IMG/VR virus record: IMGVR_UViG_3300048928_000358
Span: 1 to 42,814 of that record
Length of the DNA stretch: 42,814 nucleotides
Reading direction: 5' to 3' (one strand)
Source of the DNA: a virus
In this document: piece by piece, positions 22,755 to 31,322 of the stretch
Layout: the number at the start of each line of letters is the position of its first letter
Numbering within the stretch: the stretch's first letter is position 1
Position numbers and translations under genes: made by a program
The notes under the pieces: model-generated
The model's input: only the letters and a program-made list of their open reading frames with translations
Told to the model about the DNA's origin: nothing
Databases searched by the model: none

Positions 22755-23576
22755 ATGCTTTTTCGATCTTCGACCGCAAGCTTTACTGACAGCGCGATGC
22801 CGGCGCCATCGGTTCGCAAATATGGCTTCCCGGTGTCCGGACTGATCGGCCTGTATTTCTTCATGGAAGCGGCGATCGGACAGGCGAATGCCGGTCCCTA
22901 TCAGGACTGGTCCGGCAACGGGAATCACGCGACCAAGGCGAGCAACCGGGCGACGCCCGTCCAGCGCGCCTACGGGCTCGAGATCACCGACCAATATGGA
23001 TGGTATCTGCAGACGCCGTTCGCCCAGCCCGACAGCTTCTCGGTGATCGCCGGCGTCTATGCCGATGCGCAGGCCGGCGGCACGACCGAGGTCCATTTCT
23101 CGTCCTGCTCCGCCAACGGACAGCCGACCGACCCGACGCAATATTGGACGCAGACGCCCTACCCTACTCTGTCGATGGTCGTCGGCGCCGACGCACCGAT
23201 CCGGGCCTACTCCGGCCAAGGGGAATTTTCGGATTCGGCGATGCAGTCGGTGATCCAGCTTTCGACGTCGTCGGGCAAACGCGGTCAGTGGATCGTGCCG
23301 GCGATGTCGGTCAAGGGTGACACCGGCAACATCAAGGTCACCGCCAAGAGCGGCGAACTGGTCCAGGCGACGACGACCAAGCTCGTTACGCGATACGCTG
23401 CATCCGATCCCGCTAACATGTTCCTCGGGATCATGCCGATCGTCCAGCGCTTCCCGGTCACCGGCAAGGTGGGCGCGTTTGCGGTGTACAACCGCCAGCT
23501 TCCCGACGACGAGATGACGATCGCCACTGCGGTCATGGCCAAGATCATGACCGACCGCGGCCAGACCGTCGCCTGA
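22755..23576 (+). CDS. LamG/concanavalin-like tail protein
   Basis: 273 residues. The tract GPYQDWSGNGNHATKASN (about 47-64) is the hallmark of LamG-type beta-sandwich lectin domains, and the C-terminal part has the closing motif KVGAFAVYNRQLPDDEM that such domains use near their end. It is the last gene of the J-I-fibre operon, three bases after the esterase gene. It probably binds a surface glycan with the other fibre proteins. A terminator hairpin follows. Confidence 0.75.
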   Translation: MLFRSSTASFTDSAMPAPSVRKYGFPVSGLIGLYFFMEAAIGQANAGPYQDWSGNGNHATKASNRATPVQRAYGLEITDQYGWYLQTPFAQPDSFSVIAGVYADAQAGGTTEVHFSSCSANGQPTDPTQYWTQTPYPTLSMVVGADAPIRAYSGQGEFSDSAMQSVIQLSTSSGKRGQWIVPAMSVKGDTGNIKVTAKSGELVQATTTKLVTRYAASDPANMFLGIMPIVQRFPVTGKVGAFAVYNRQLPDDEMTIATAVMAKIMTDRGQTVA

Positions 23577-23581
23577 TCCCG

Positions 23582-23609
23582 GCCGGGCCGTCGCTGTCGA
23601 CGGCCCGGC
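23582..23609 (+). terminator. Strong 12-bp hairpin closing the fibre operon
   Basis: GCCGGGCCGTCG and CGACGGCCCGGC pair perfectly around CTGT, six bases after the stop of the LamG-type gene. The T-run is minimal (TTGTT) because the activator dyad begins at 23611. It most likely ends transcription of the fibre operon and separates it from the V-W-sheath operon. Confidence 0.75.
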
Positions 23610-23610
23610 T

Positions 23611-23635
23611 TGTTGTAGATCGCGCTCCTACAACA
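23611..23635. promoter_or_regulatory. Late activator (Ogr-type) dyad before the V-W-sheath operon
   Basis: The third copy, identical to that at 9438-9462 including the 9-base centre. It stands 80 bases before the next gene (23716) and directly after a strong hairpin. Confidence 0.85.
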
Positions 23636-23715
23636 GCGGCCCCGCGCCTCGCGCGACACCCTCGGCCAAGACTGCGGATCGACCCTGATCGATCCAGCAG
23701 CTGAGGCCCCGCACG

Positions 23716-24195
23716 ATGCCCACGCATAAATCCGTCACCGCCAGCTTCGCCCGTCCGGCCAACACGACGGCTTATGCGAGCGGCGATATCGTCGCCAACA
23801 ACGCCGCCGGCGCCTCGGTCGTCGCGGTGCAACTCGCGGTTTCGCAGCGTCCCGGCCGCGGCGGCCAGATCACCCGCGTGATGCTCGCCAAAACGTCGAC
23901 GTCCCTGACGGCCGCGGCCTTCCGCGTCCACCTGTTCGCCGCCCTGCCGGCCGTCACCTCGGGCGACAATGCCGCGCTCGCCGCCGCCGGCGTCGCCGCA
24001 GGCTATCTCGGCGCCGCCGACATCACGATGTCGGCCGCCTTCACCGATGGCGCCTACGGTGCCGCCGCGGTCGCTATCGATTTTCGCCTCCCCGCCGGCG
24101 CGACCGAGATCTTCGCCCTGGTCGAGGCCCGGGACGTCTACACGCCGGCCAGCGCCGAGACGTTCAAGATCAGCCTCGCGGTCGTCCTGGACTGA
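23716..24195 (+). CDS. Structural protein of unknown role
   Basis: A 159-residue, Ala- and Thr-rich, beta-type protein with no charged clusters, no membrane segment and no signal peptide. It reads VTASFARPANTTAYASGDIVANN at the start and IDFRLPAGATEIFALVEARD near the end, as in small phage decoration or baseplate hub proteins. It is the first gene after the third late dyad and stands nine bases before V, so it is expressed with the baseplate and sheath. No P2 gene corresponds to it here. The role is unknown. Confidence 0.65.
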   Translation: MPTHKSVTASFARPANTTAYASGDIVANNAAGASVVAVQLAVSQRPGRGGQITRVMLAKTSTSLTAAAFRVHLFAALPAVTSGDNAALAAAGVAAGYLGAADITMSAAFTDGAYGAAAVAIDFRLPAGATEIFALVEARDVYTPASAETFKISLAVVLD

Positions 24196-24204
24196 TCGGC
24201 CGCG

Positions 24205-24774
24205 ATGCGGATCAGCGACGACGATCCCGGCCGCCTCGATCGCGTGGCCCGCTACGGCACGATCGAGTCCGTCGATCTCGCCGCGGCCCGCTGCGTCGTG
24301 CGCGCCGGTGACGTCCTGACCCATCCGATCCGCTGGGCGGCCGCGGCCGCCGGCGCGACGCGCAGCTGGTCGCCGCCGAGCGTCGGCGAACAGGTTCTGA
24401 TCCTCTGCCCGGGCGGCGACGATGCCGCGGCGATCGCGCTGCGCGGCATCGGCAGCACGGCCAATCCCGCGCCCGGCGACAGCCTGCGCGAGCTGGTCCG
24501 CTTCAGCGACGGCACGATCCTCGCCTATGATCCCGAGGCGCAGCGGCTCGAGCTGCTCGTCGCCGCCGGCGGCACCGTCCATCTCGTCGCCGATGGCGGC
24601 CTGACGATCGACGCGCCGGTGACGATCAACGGCGACGTGACGATCGCCGGCGACGTCGCCGTGACCGGCAAGATCGATGCGACCGGCGATGTCGTCGGCC
24701 AGGGCACGGCGCTCCACACGCACAAGCATACCGGCGTCCAGACCGGCGGCGGCGTCAGCGGCGTGCCGCAATGA
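24205..24774 (+). CDS. V: Baseplate spike protein V (P2 gpV family)
   Basis: 189 residues, against 211 in P2. It forms the membrane-piercing spike under the tail. The N-terminal OB-fold domain contains YGTIESVDLAAARCVVR and WSPPSVGEQVLILCPGG. A repeated beta-helix follows (APVTINGDVTIAGDVAVTGKI), and the tip has the iron-binding His pattern HTHKHTGVQTGG (about 172-183), typical of gpV. In P2, V lies before J; here it lies after the fibre block. The stop overlaps the W start. Confidence 0.95.
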   Translation: MRISDDDPGRLDRVARYGTIESVDLAAARCVVRAGDVLTHPIRWAAAAAGATRSWSPPSVGEQVLILCPGGDDAAAIALRGIGSTANPAPGDSLRELVRFSDGTILAYDPEAQRLELLVAAGGTVHLVADGGLTIDAPVTINGDVTIAGDVAVTGKIDATGDVVGQGTALHTHKHTGVQTGGGVSGVPQ

Positions 24775-25133
24775 GGGGGATGAGCGCCACCGCCGGCGTC
24801 GCGATCGAGGGCGACGCGCATCTCGCCCAGTCGATCGGCGACATATTGTCGACGCCGATCGGCACCCGCCCGATGCGCCGCGACTATGGCTCGGCGCTGT
24901 TCGAGCTGCTCGACGCGCCGCTCAACGGCGTGACCCGGCTCCGGTTGTTCGCCGCGGCCGCGCTCGCGATCGCGCGCTGGGAGCCGAGGATCTCGCTGAC
25001 CCGCGTGACGCTCGACGCGCCCTCGGCGGCCGCCGGTGCCGCGACGCTGAAGCTCGAGGGAAATCGCACCGACGATCCCGGCCCCAACGCGCTCGTCGCC
25101 CTGTCCATTCCGCTTCGCCCCTTCAACGCCTGA
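24771..25133 (+). CDS. W: Baseplate wedge protein W (gp25-like)
   Basis: 120 residues, near the 115 of P2 gpW, related to T4 gp25 with lysozyme-like ancestry. The conserved tract LAQSIGDILSTPIGTRPMRRDYGSALF (about 21-47) includes the EPR-type arm region, and RWEPRISLTRVTL (about 64-76) carries the EPR motif itself. It joins J and I in the wedge that triggers sheath contraction. The frame begins at ATG 24771 in an overlap with V; a second ATG lies three codons later. Confidence 0.95.
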   Translation: MRGMSATAGVAIEGDAHLAQSIGDILSTPIGTRPMRRDYGSALFELLDAPLNGVTRLRLFAAAALAIARWEPRISLTRVTLDAPSAAAGAATLKLEGNRTDDPGPNALVALSIPLRPFNA

Positions 25134-25143
25134 GGATCCGCGC

Positions 25144-26316
25144 ATGACCATTTTCCACGGGATCAAGATCAACGAGCCGCTGACCGGCGCGCGGACGATC
25201 ACCGATGCCTCGAGCGCGGTGATCGGCCTCGTCGCCGTCTCGTCCGATGCCGTCGCCGGCACCTTCCCGCTCAACAAGCCGCAGCTTGTCACGAACCTGC
25301 CCGCGGCGATCGCCGATGCCGGCACGAACGGCACCCTCGCCCGCGCGCTGCGCGAGATCGCGAACCAGGGTTCGCCGGTCGTCGTCGTCGTTCGCGTGCT
25401 GCAGGGCGTGGCATCGCAGGGCGTGACGGTCGAGCAGGCGACCGATGCGAACGTCGTCGGCACGACGACCAACAACAGCTTCACCGGTATGCAGGCGCTG
25501 CTCGCCGCCGAAGCGCAGTGCGGCGTCAAGCCGCAGATCCTCGGTTGCCCGGGTCTTGATAGCCAGGTCGTCGCCTCGGCCCTCGCGATCGTCGCGGCCA
25601 AGCTCGACGGCTTCGCCTATGTCTCGGCGTTCGGTGACGACGTCGCCGACGTGCTCGATTATCGCGAGGAATTCGCGGCGCGCGAGCTGATGGCGATCTG
25701 GCCCGAATTCACCGGCGGCCCGGTGGGCAGCTGGGCCGGCAAGACCGTCGCGATCGCCATGGGGCTGCGCGCCGCGCTCGATGAGCGCGAAGGCTGGCAC
25801 AAGTCGCTGTCGAACGTCGCCGTCGCCGGCGTCACCGGCACGTCGAAGGACGTCCATTTCGCGCTGGGCGACATGTCGACCGACGCCGGCCTGCTGAACA
25901 GCGGTGACGTCACCACGATGATCCGCTTGGCGGGCTATCGCTTTTGGGGCAACCGCACCTGTTCGGACGAGCCGTTGTTCGCGTTTGAGACGTCGGTGCG
26001 CACCGCCCAGGCGATCAAGCGCGCGATCGCTGAAGGTCTCGTCTGGGCGATCGACAAGCCGATGACCGTCGGCCTGGTCCGCGACATCGTCGAAAGCATC
26101 AACGCGACCTTGCGCCGCTGGATCGCCCAGGGCCGGTTGATCGGCGCGACTTGCTGGTACGATCCCGCGTCGAACGAGCAGGCGGATCTGTCCGCCGGCC
26201 AGCTGATCATCGACTTCGACTTCACCCCCGTCTCGCCGCTGGAGGGTCTGACGATCAACCAGCGCATCACCGGCAAATATTACGCCGGCTTCGCCGACGT
26301 GCTGAGCCAGAACTAA
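25144..26316 (+). CDS. FI: Tail sheath protein (P2 gpFI family)
   Basis: 390 residues, almost the same as P2 gpFI (396). It forms the contractile sheath. Typical features are the start FHGIKINEPLTGARTITDASSAVIGLV, the C-terminal domain with GYRFWGNRTCSDEPLFAFETSVRTAQAI, the tract TVGLVRDIVESINATLRRWIAQG and the end FTPVSPLEGLTINQRITGKYY. It follows W directly, where P2 has the Z/fun cargo and fibre genes between J-I-H-G and FI. Confidence 0.97.
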   Translation: MTIFHGIKINEPLTGARTITDASSAVIGLVAVSSDAVAGTFPLNKPQLVTNLPAAIADAGTNGTLARALREIANQGSPVVVVVRVLQGVASQGVTVEQATDANVVGTTTNNSFTGMQALLAAEAQCGVKPQILGCPGLDSQVVASALAIVAAKLDGFAYVSAFGDDVADVLDYREEFAARELMAIWPEFTGGPVGSWAGKTVAIAMGLRAALDEREGWHKSLSNVAVAGVTGTSKDVHFALGDMSTDAGLLNSGDVTTMIRLAGYRFWGNRTCSDEPLFAFETSVRTAQAIKRAIAEGLVWAIDKPMTVGLVRDIVESINATLRRWIAQGRLIGATCWYDPASNEQADLSAGQLIIDFDFTPVSPLEGLTINQRITGKYYAGFADVLSQN

Positions 26317-26328
26317 GGAATCGGATCG

Positions 26329-26841
26329 ATGGCTGGACTTCCTTCGAAACTGCGCAACTGGAACGTATTCGTCGACGGGACGAGCTACGCCGGCATCGCC
26401 AGTGAGATCAGTCTCGGCAAGATCGCCGAGAAGCTCGATCAGTGGCGCGGCGCCGGCATGCTCGGCGATATCGATGTCGCGATGGGCCTCGAGAAGCTCG
26501 AGATCGAGCATAAGTATGGCGGCCTGGTCGTGCCGATCCTCCGCCAGTTCGGCGCGCTCGGCTCCGATGCGTCGCAGCTGCGCTTCGTGGGCGCCTATCA
26601 GGAGGATGTCGCCGGCGGCGTCGTCCAGGCCGAGCTCGTCGTCCGCGGTCGCCATGTCGAGATCGATCTCGGCACCGCCAAGCCTGGCGAAGCCAACGAA
26701 TGGGCCGTCAAGTCGAGCTGCCCTTATTACCGCTGGCGCGTCGCCGGCCGGACCGAGCTCGAGGTCGACATCATCAACAACGTCTTCGTCGTCGGCGGGA
26801 TCGATCGCATGGCTGCGATCCGCGCCGCGATCGGCCAGTAA
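26329..26841 (+). CDS. FII: Tail tube protein (P2 gpFII family)
   Basis: 170 residues, the same as P2 gpFII (172). It forms the inner tube of the tail. The family pattern is present from start to end: LPSKLRNWNVFVDGTSYAG, ISLGKIAEKLDQWRGAGMLGDIDVAMGLEKLEIEH, and WAVKSSCPYYRWRVAGRTELEVDIINNVFVVGGID. It follows the sheath gene with 12 bases between and is expressed with it. Confidence 0.96.
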   Translation: MAGLPSKLRNWNVFVDGTSYAGIASEISLGKIAEKLDQWRGAGMLGDIDVAMGLEKLEIEHKYGGLVVPILRQFGALGSDASQLRFVGAYQEDVAGGVVQAELVVRGRHVEIDLGTAKPGEANEWAVKSSCPYYRWRVAGRTELEVDIINNVFVVGGIDRMAAIRAAIGQ

Positions 26842-26855
26842 AGGGAGCCCGATCC

Positions 26856-27152
26856 ATGTCCGAACGCAAGATGCTCGCCACTGTTGATCTCGATCATCCG
26901 CTGAAGCGCGGTGACGAGGAAATGGCGAAGCTCACCTTCCGCCGCCCGAATTCCGGCGAGCTGCGCGGGCTTAGCCTCGTCCAGCTCGGTCAGATGAACG
27001 TCGACGAGATCCGCAAGCTGCTGCCGCGGATCTCGATGGAAGGGCTGATCGTCGAGGAAGTCGACAAGCTCGATTCGGCGGACATCATGTCGATCGCGTT
27101 CGAGCTGTCGGATTTTTTGCTGCCCAGTCGGATGAATGCGGCGGCCCAGTAG
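26856..27152 (+). CDS. E: Tail assembly chaperone E
   Basis: 98 residues, near the 91 of P2 gpE. It guards the tape measure protein during tail building. The typical tract is LDHPLKRGDEEMAKLTFRRPNSGELRGLSL (about 10-39). A T6G slippery run lies 33 bases before the stop (27113-27119), where a -1 shift continues into the E' frame. In-frame start ATG 26856 follows AAGGGAG. Confidence 0.93.
   Translation: MSERKMLATVDLDHPLKRGDEEMAKLTFRRPNSGELRGLSLVQLGQMNVDEIRKLLPRISMEGLIVEEVDKLDSADIMSIAFELSDFLLPSRMNAAAQ
27113..27119 (+). other. -1 frameshift slippery site, TTTTTTG
   Basis: In the E frame the codons are GAT TTT TTG; T-TTT-TTG is the classical X-XXY-YYZ slippery form and the same kind of run used in the P2 E gene. 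A -1 slip leads with no stop into the frame of the GpE-like gene, giving one fused product of about 143 residues (E+E'), near the 142 of P2. Confidence 0.85.
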
Positions 27153-27172
27153 CCGATATCGTCGAGGAGGCC

Positions 27173-27286
27173 ATGGCGAATATCTTCGCCTGCCTCCCCG
27201 GCTTCACTCTCGATATCGACGCGATGGAGCTTGCCGAGCTGATGCGCTGGCACGGCCGCGCGATCGCCCGGGCGCAGAAGGAATGA
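27173..27286 (+). CDS. E': E' frame / GpE family tail protein
   Basis: A 37-residue frame: MANIFACLPGFTLDID and MELAELMRWHGRAIARAQK match the GpE+E' C-terminal family. It has its own ATG and ribosome site (GAGGAGG), but it is also exactly in frame with E after the -1 slip at 27113-27119 (the shifted frame covers 27119-27286). Most likely it is made as the C-terminal part of the E-E' tape-measure chaperone. Whether the short form is also made is unknown. Confidence 0.88.
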   Translation: MANIFACLPGFTLDIDAMELAELMRWHGRAIARAQKE

Positions 27287-27290
27287 GGCC

Positions 27291-29732
27291 GTGAACCGCA
27301 ACCTCGAGCTGCTGGTCAAGTTCGCGGCGCTCGACAAGCTGAGCGCCCCGCTGAAGAAGATCGCGCTCGGGTCCAAGACGACGTCGCGCGATCTTGCCGC
27401 GACCCGCCAGCAGCTGACCGAGCTCGGCCGCGCCCAGGACCGCCTGGGATCGTTCAAGGCTCTGCAGAAGGGCCTGACCGACAGTCACGCCAAGCTCGAC
27501 GCGACGCGCCGGCGTATGCGCGCGCTGAAGGAGCAGATCGAGGCGACCGACGGGCCGGCCAAGCGGCTGCGCGCCTCGTTCGATGCCGCCCAGCGCAGCG
27601 AGCAGCGCCTCGCCGAGAAGACGTCCGACCAGGTGGCGAAGCTGAAGAAACTTCAGGGCGAGCTCCGCGGCGCCGGCGTCGACACGATGAACCTGGCGCA
27701 GCAGGAGGCGCGCCTCGGCCGCGAGGTCGACCAGGCCACCGCCAAGCTGGCCCGCCACCGCGCCGAGCTCGATCGCGTCGACGCGCGGCGCGCCCGGTCG
27801 GAGAAGGTCGCAGCCGTCGGCGGCAAGCTCCAGTCGCTCGGCGCCGGCAGCGCCGCCGCCGGCGCGGCGATCGGCGCGCCGCTGGTCGGTGTCGGCAAGA
27901 GCGCTGCCGATTTCCAGTCGGACATGACCAGCATCGCCCAGAAGGTCAATCTGAGCCGCACTGCCGGTACCGCGCTCGGCCGCCAGCTCGATGAGCTCGG
28001 GCCCAAAGTCGCCCAATTGCCCGTCGACCTGGCCAAGGGCCTCGACGATCTTGCCGGCAAGGGGATGGATCCGCGCGCCGCGATCGCGATGCTCGCGCCG
28101 ATCGGCAAAGCCGCGACCGCCTACAAGGCCGAGATCGCCGATATCTCGGCGACGTCATTCGCCGTGCTCGACAATCTGAAGGTGCCGATCGGCCAGTCTG
28201 CGAAGGCGCTCGATATCATGGCCGTCGCCGGCAAGCGCGGCGCGTTCGAGCTGAAGGACATGGCGCAATATTTCCCGAGCCTGACCGCGCAGGCTCAGGC
28301 GCTCGGCATGAAGGGCGTCGCCGGCGTCGCGGATCTCGCCGCGGCGGCGCAGATCACGCGCAAGGCGACCGGCGACAGCGCCGCCGCCGCGACCAATCTC
28401 GAAAACCTTCTATCGAAAATCAACACGAAGGACGCGATCGACAATTTCAAGAAATTCGGCGTCGATCTGCCCGCCGCGATGAAGAAGGCGGCCGCCGAGG
28501 GCAAGAGCCCGATCGAGGCGATCGCCGAGCTGACGAACAAGGCGCTGAAGGGCAATCTGGCGAAGCTGCCGTTCCTGTTCCAGGATATGCAGGTCCAGTC
28601 GGCCTTGCGCCCCCTGGTCCAGAACCTCGCCCTCTACCGGCAGATCCGCGCCGACGCCCTGGCCGCCAACGGCGAGGTCGAGCGCGATTTCGCCGAACGG
28701 ATGGGCGATGCCGACGCAAAGGCGCAGCGCCTCCAGGCGACGATGCAAAAACTGGCCCACGCGCGCGGCGCGGATCTGCTGCCGGTTACGAGCGCCGCCA
28801 TGGACAAACTAAGCGGCCTCATCGAGCGCTTCAATGCATTCGCCGGCCGCAACCCGGCCGCGGCAAAATGGATCACGATCATTGCCGCCGGTCTGGCAGC
28901 CCTTCTCGCGGTTCTCGGCACCGTCGCGATCGCGCTCGGCTTCATGCTACCGGGGCTCAACGCGATGTGGAGCGTTCTCTCGAGGCTCGCTGCCGTGTTC
29001 CGTGTTGCCTCGATCGCGATCCGGATCATGGGCAGCGGCCTGATGTGGATCGGCCGTCTCGCCCTCGCCAATCCATGGATGCTGCTGATCGCCGGTATCG
29101 CGCTCGCCGCCTATATGATCTGGAAGCACTGGGACACGATCAAGGCGGCCTTCTCGGCCGCGCTGGCCTGGCTTCAGGCGCGATGGGCTGATTTCAAGGC
29201 CATGGGCGCGAACCTGATCGAAGGCCTGATCGGTGGCATCACCGGCAAACTTTCCGCGCTGAAAAGTCGGGTCGTCGGCATCGCGGAAAGCGCCAAGGGC
29301 TGGTTCAAGGCCGCGCTCGGCATCCATTCGCCCAGCCGCGTGTTCGCCCAGCTCGGCGGCTTCGTCACCCAGGGCCTGGCCGACGGGATCGATCGCGGCG
29401 GCCGCGTCCCCGTCGATCGGCTGCGCCGCGTCGCCGGGGCCATGTCTGGCGCGCTGGCGATCGCAATGCCGGCGCAGTCGCCGGCGATCGCCGCCGTCGC
29501 TGCCCGCGGCGCGACCGCGGCGCCGGTCCCGATGCTGGCAGGCGCTCGCCCGCCTGGCCCCGGGCGGCCGCCGATCGCCGCAGCGCCGGCGCCGCTCGGC
29601 CCGGTCGAGATCCACATTCACGCGGCCCCCGGTCAGGATCCGCAGGCGATCGCGCGCGAGGTCGCGCGCCAGATCGCCGAGCTGCAGCGCCGCGCGAGCG
29701 CAAAGCGCGCCTCGCGCTACGAGGACGACTGA
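27291..29732 (+). CDS. T: Tail tape measure protein (P2 gpT family)
   Basis: 813 residues, practically the same as P2 gpT (815), which implies a P2-length tail. It starts with GTG 27291 just after the E' stop. The first 180 residues are a charged coiled coil. The central part has the phage-type GLDDLAGKGMDPRAAIAMLAPIGKAATAYKAEIADISATSF tract. Hydrophobic segments lie at about 525-560 and 585-620 and could pass the host membrane during DNA entry. The C-terminus carries FFKAALGIHSPSRVF-type sequence (GWFKAALGIHSPSRVFAQLGG), typical of this family. Confidence 0.95.
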   Translation: MNRNLELLVKFAALDKLSAPLKKIALGSKTTSRDLAATRQQLTELGRAQDRLGSFKALQKGLTDSHAKLDATRRRMRALKEQIEATDGPAKRLRASFDAAQRSEQRLAEKTSDQVAKLKKLQGELRGAGVDTMNLAQQEARLGREVDQATAKLARHRAELDRVDARRARSEKVAAVGGKLQSLGAGSAAAGAAIGAPLVGVGKSAADFQSDMTSIAQKVNLSRTAGTALGRQLDELGPKVAQLPVDLAKGLDDLAGKGMDPRAAIAMLAPIGKAATAYKAEIADISATSFAVLDNLKVPIGQSAKALDIMAVAGKRGAFELKDMAQYFPSLTAQAQALGMKGVAGVADLAAAAQITRKATGDSAAAATNLENLLSKINTKDAIDNFKKFGVDLPAAMKKAAAEGKSPIEAIAELTNKALKGNLAKLPFLFQDMQVQSALRPLVQNLALYRQIRADALAANGEVERDFAERMGDADAKAQRLQATMQKLAHARGADLLPVTSAAMDKLSGLIERFNAFAGRNPAAAKWITIIAAGLAALLAVLGTVAIALGFMLPGLNAMWSVLSRLAAVFRVASIAIRIMGSGLMWIGRLALANPWMLLIAGIALAAYMIWKHWDTIKAAFSAALAWLQARWADFKAMGANLIEGLIGGITGKLSALKSRVVGIAESAKGWFKAALGIHSPSRVFAQLGGFVTQGLADGIDRGGRVPVDRLRRVAGAMSGALAIAMPAQSPAIAAVAARGATAAPVPMLAGARPPGPGRPPIAAAPAPLGPVEIHIHAAPGQDPQAIAREVARQIAELQRRASAKRASRYEDD

Positions 29733-30106
29733 TGCTCGCCGCCCTCGGTCTGTTCGTTTTCGAGCTCGCCAGCCTCCCCTACGACGAGCTGCAGCGCCGC
29801 ACCGAATGGCGCCATCCGCGCGCGCCGCGCGTCGGCGCGCGCGATGCCAGCCAGTTCGTCGGGCCCGGTGACGAGCGGCTGTCGCTCGCCGGCGTCTTGC
29901 TGCCCGAGGTCGCCGGCAGCTTCGCGGCGCTCCGCACCTTGCGCGAGATGGCCGACGAGGGCGAGGCCTGGCCGTTCGTGACCGGTACCGGCGAGATCTT
30001 CGGCCAGTTCGTCCTGATCTCGCTCGATGAACGCCGCCGCTACATGATGGTCGACGGCGTCGCCCGGATGGTCGACTTCTCGATCGAGTTGGACCGGGTC
30101 GCCTGA
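29732..30106 (+). CDS. U: Tail protein U (P2 gpU family)
   Basis: 124 residues, shorter than P2 gpU (159). It is a minor tail part at the baseplate hub or tube end. Family features are MLAALGLFVFELASLPYDELQRRTEWRHP at the start, PGDERLSLAGVLLPEVAG in the middle and VDGVARMVDFSIELDR at the end. The ATG overlaps the tape-measure stop and the stop overlaps the D start. Confidence 0.94.
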   Translation: MLAALGLFVFELASLPYDELQRRTEWRHPRAPRVGARDASQFVGPGDERLSLAGVLLPEVAGSFAALRTLREMADEGEAWPFVTGTGEIFGQFVLISLDERRRYMMVDGVARMVDFSIELDRVA

Positions 30107-31140
30107 TGCCGGCCGCGGTCGGTGCCGAGCGCCGCCAGAACAAGGCGGATTTCCGGCTGACCCTCGACGGCCAGGATCTGACCGACAAGGTCCGCCCGCG
30201 GCTGGTGTCGCTGCGCCTGACCGAGAAGCGCGGCGGCGAGGCCGACGAGCTCGAGCTCGTCCTGGACGACAGCGACGGCAAGCTCGCGATCCCCCGCGAC
30301 GGCGTCCTGATCCGCCTGTCGCTCGGCTGGGCGTCGGGCAGCGATATCGTCGCCGGCCTGGTCGACAAGGGGCGTTTCACCGTCGACGACGCGGAATGGT
30401 CCGGCCCCCCCGATCAGGTGACGATCCGCGCTCGCTCGGCCGATCTGACATCCGCGTTCCGCTCGCGCCGCGAAGGCAGCTGGCGCGATACGACGCTCGG
30501 CGCCGTAGCGGCCGACGTCGCCGGGCGCCATGGTCTGACGGCCAAGGTCGCGCCGGCGCTGCAGGCGGTACCGGTCAAGATTCTCGCCGCCGATCAGCGC
30601 AGCGACATGGCGGTTCTGCGCCGGCTCGGCCGGGAGCATGACGCGATCGCGACGGTCAAGGATCGCACCCTGATCCTGGCGCCGATCGGCGCCGGCACGA
30701 CCGCCGGCGGCAAGCCGATCCCCGCAGCGGCGATCGCCCGCGCCGACGGCGACCGCGCCACATGGAAACGGATCTCGCGCGACAAATATCAGAAAGTCGA
30801 GGCGCGCTGGCACGATCAGGACGGCGCGGCCCGCAAGACCGCGTCGGCGCCGATCGCCGGTGCCACCGCCGGCGGCACCCGCCGCTTGTCGCGCACCTAT
30901 CACAGCCAGGCCGACGCCGAGGCGGCCGCGAAGGCCGAGGCTGGCCGCATCGCCCGCAAGGCGGCCTCGCTGTCGCTGAGCCTCGCGCTCGGCCGACCCG
31001 ATCTCTATCCCGATCGCGCCGTCTCGGTTTCCGGCTTCAAGGCCGAGATCAACGCCGGCAAATGGCTGATCGCCGATGCGACCCATAGCCTGGACGGCCA
31101 GGGCGGCCTGACGACGGCGCTGACCCTCGAAACGGCCTGA
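30106..31140 (+). CDS. D: Tail protein D / late control (P2 gpD family)
   Basis: 344 residues, against 387 in P2. It forms the baseplate hub (related to T4 gp27). Family features are LTLDGQDLTDKVRPRLVSLRLTEKRGGEADELEL (about 17-50), PRDGVLIRLSLGWASG, KGRFTVDDAEWSGPPDQVTIRARSADL and WRDTTLGAVAADVAGRHGLTAKV. It is the last tail gene, as in P2, but ogr does not follow it here. Confidence 0.94.
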   Translation: MPAAVGAERRQNKADFRLTLDGQDLTDKVRPRLVSLRLTEKRGGEADELELVLDDSDGKLAIPRDGVLIRLSLGWASGSDIVAGLVDKGRFTVDDAEWSGPPDQVTIRARSADLTSAFRSRREGSWRDTTLGAVAADVAGRHGLTAKVAPALQAVPVKILAADQRSDMAVLRRLGREHDAIATVKDRTLILAPIGAGTTAGGKPIPAAAIARADGDRATWKRISRDKYQKVEARWHDQDGAARKTASAPIAGATAGGTRRLSRTYHSQADAEAAAKAEAGRIARKAASLSLSLALGRPDLYPDRAVSVSGFKAEINAGKWLIADATHSLDGQGGLTTALTLETA

Positions 31141-31235
31141 CGCACGCCCGTCTTTCCCTTGTATTCCGAATTGGAATATGCCATATCGGAATTTCTGCGG
31201 TCTATGCCGCGGTGTGCGCCTGGGGAGTATCGAAC
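31141..31235 (+). promoter_or_regulatory. AT-richer promoter/operator region before cargo
   Basis: This stretch is clearly AT-richer than its surroundings. A possible promoter is TTGTAT (31159) with 17 bases to CATATC (31182). An 11-bp palindrome, ATATG-C-CATAT (31176-31186), overlaps it, and ATTCC-GAATT-GGAAT lies just upstream. This fits an autoregulated operator for the regulator encoded at 31619. The exact promoter is uncertain. Confidence 0.45.
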
Positions 31236-31322
31236 ATGTCTTTCACTGTTGAAATCCGCGGCCGCTTTCGAGGGGGCCGTAGGCAAAAGGCGGCAACGAT
31301 ATGGAAGAGCGTTATCGGGTAA
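31236..31322 (+). CDS. 28-residue basic peptide, uncertain
   Basis: A short frame with a good ribosome site (GGGGAG nine bases before ATG 31236) encodes a basic peptide rich in Arg and Gly. Its end overlaps the start of the next gene (31301) in another frame, which would couple the two. It could be a leader or a chance frame. Confidence 0.3.
   Translation: MSFTVEIRGRFRGGRRQKAATIWKSVIG

Noticed and set aside
21552-23219. A 555-residue minus-strand frame opposite the esterase-tail gene
   Set aside because: It is a shadow of the plus-strand tail protein with SGNH blocks; composition is dominated by Arg, Asp and Ala without a fold pattern.
28947-30380. A 477-residue minus-strand frame opposite tape measure and U
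   Set aside because: Extremely Arg/Ser/Pro-rich antisense of well-identified tail genes.
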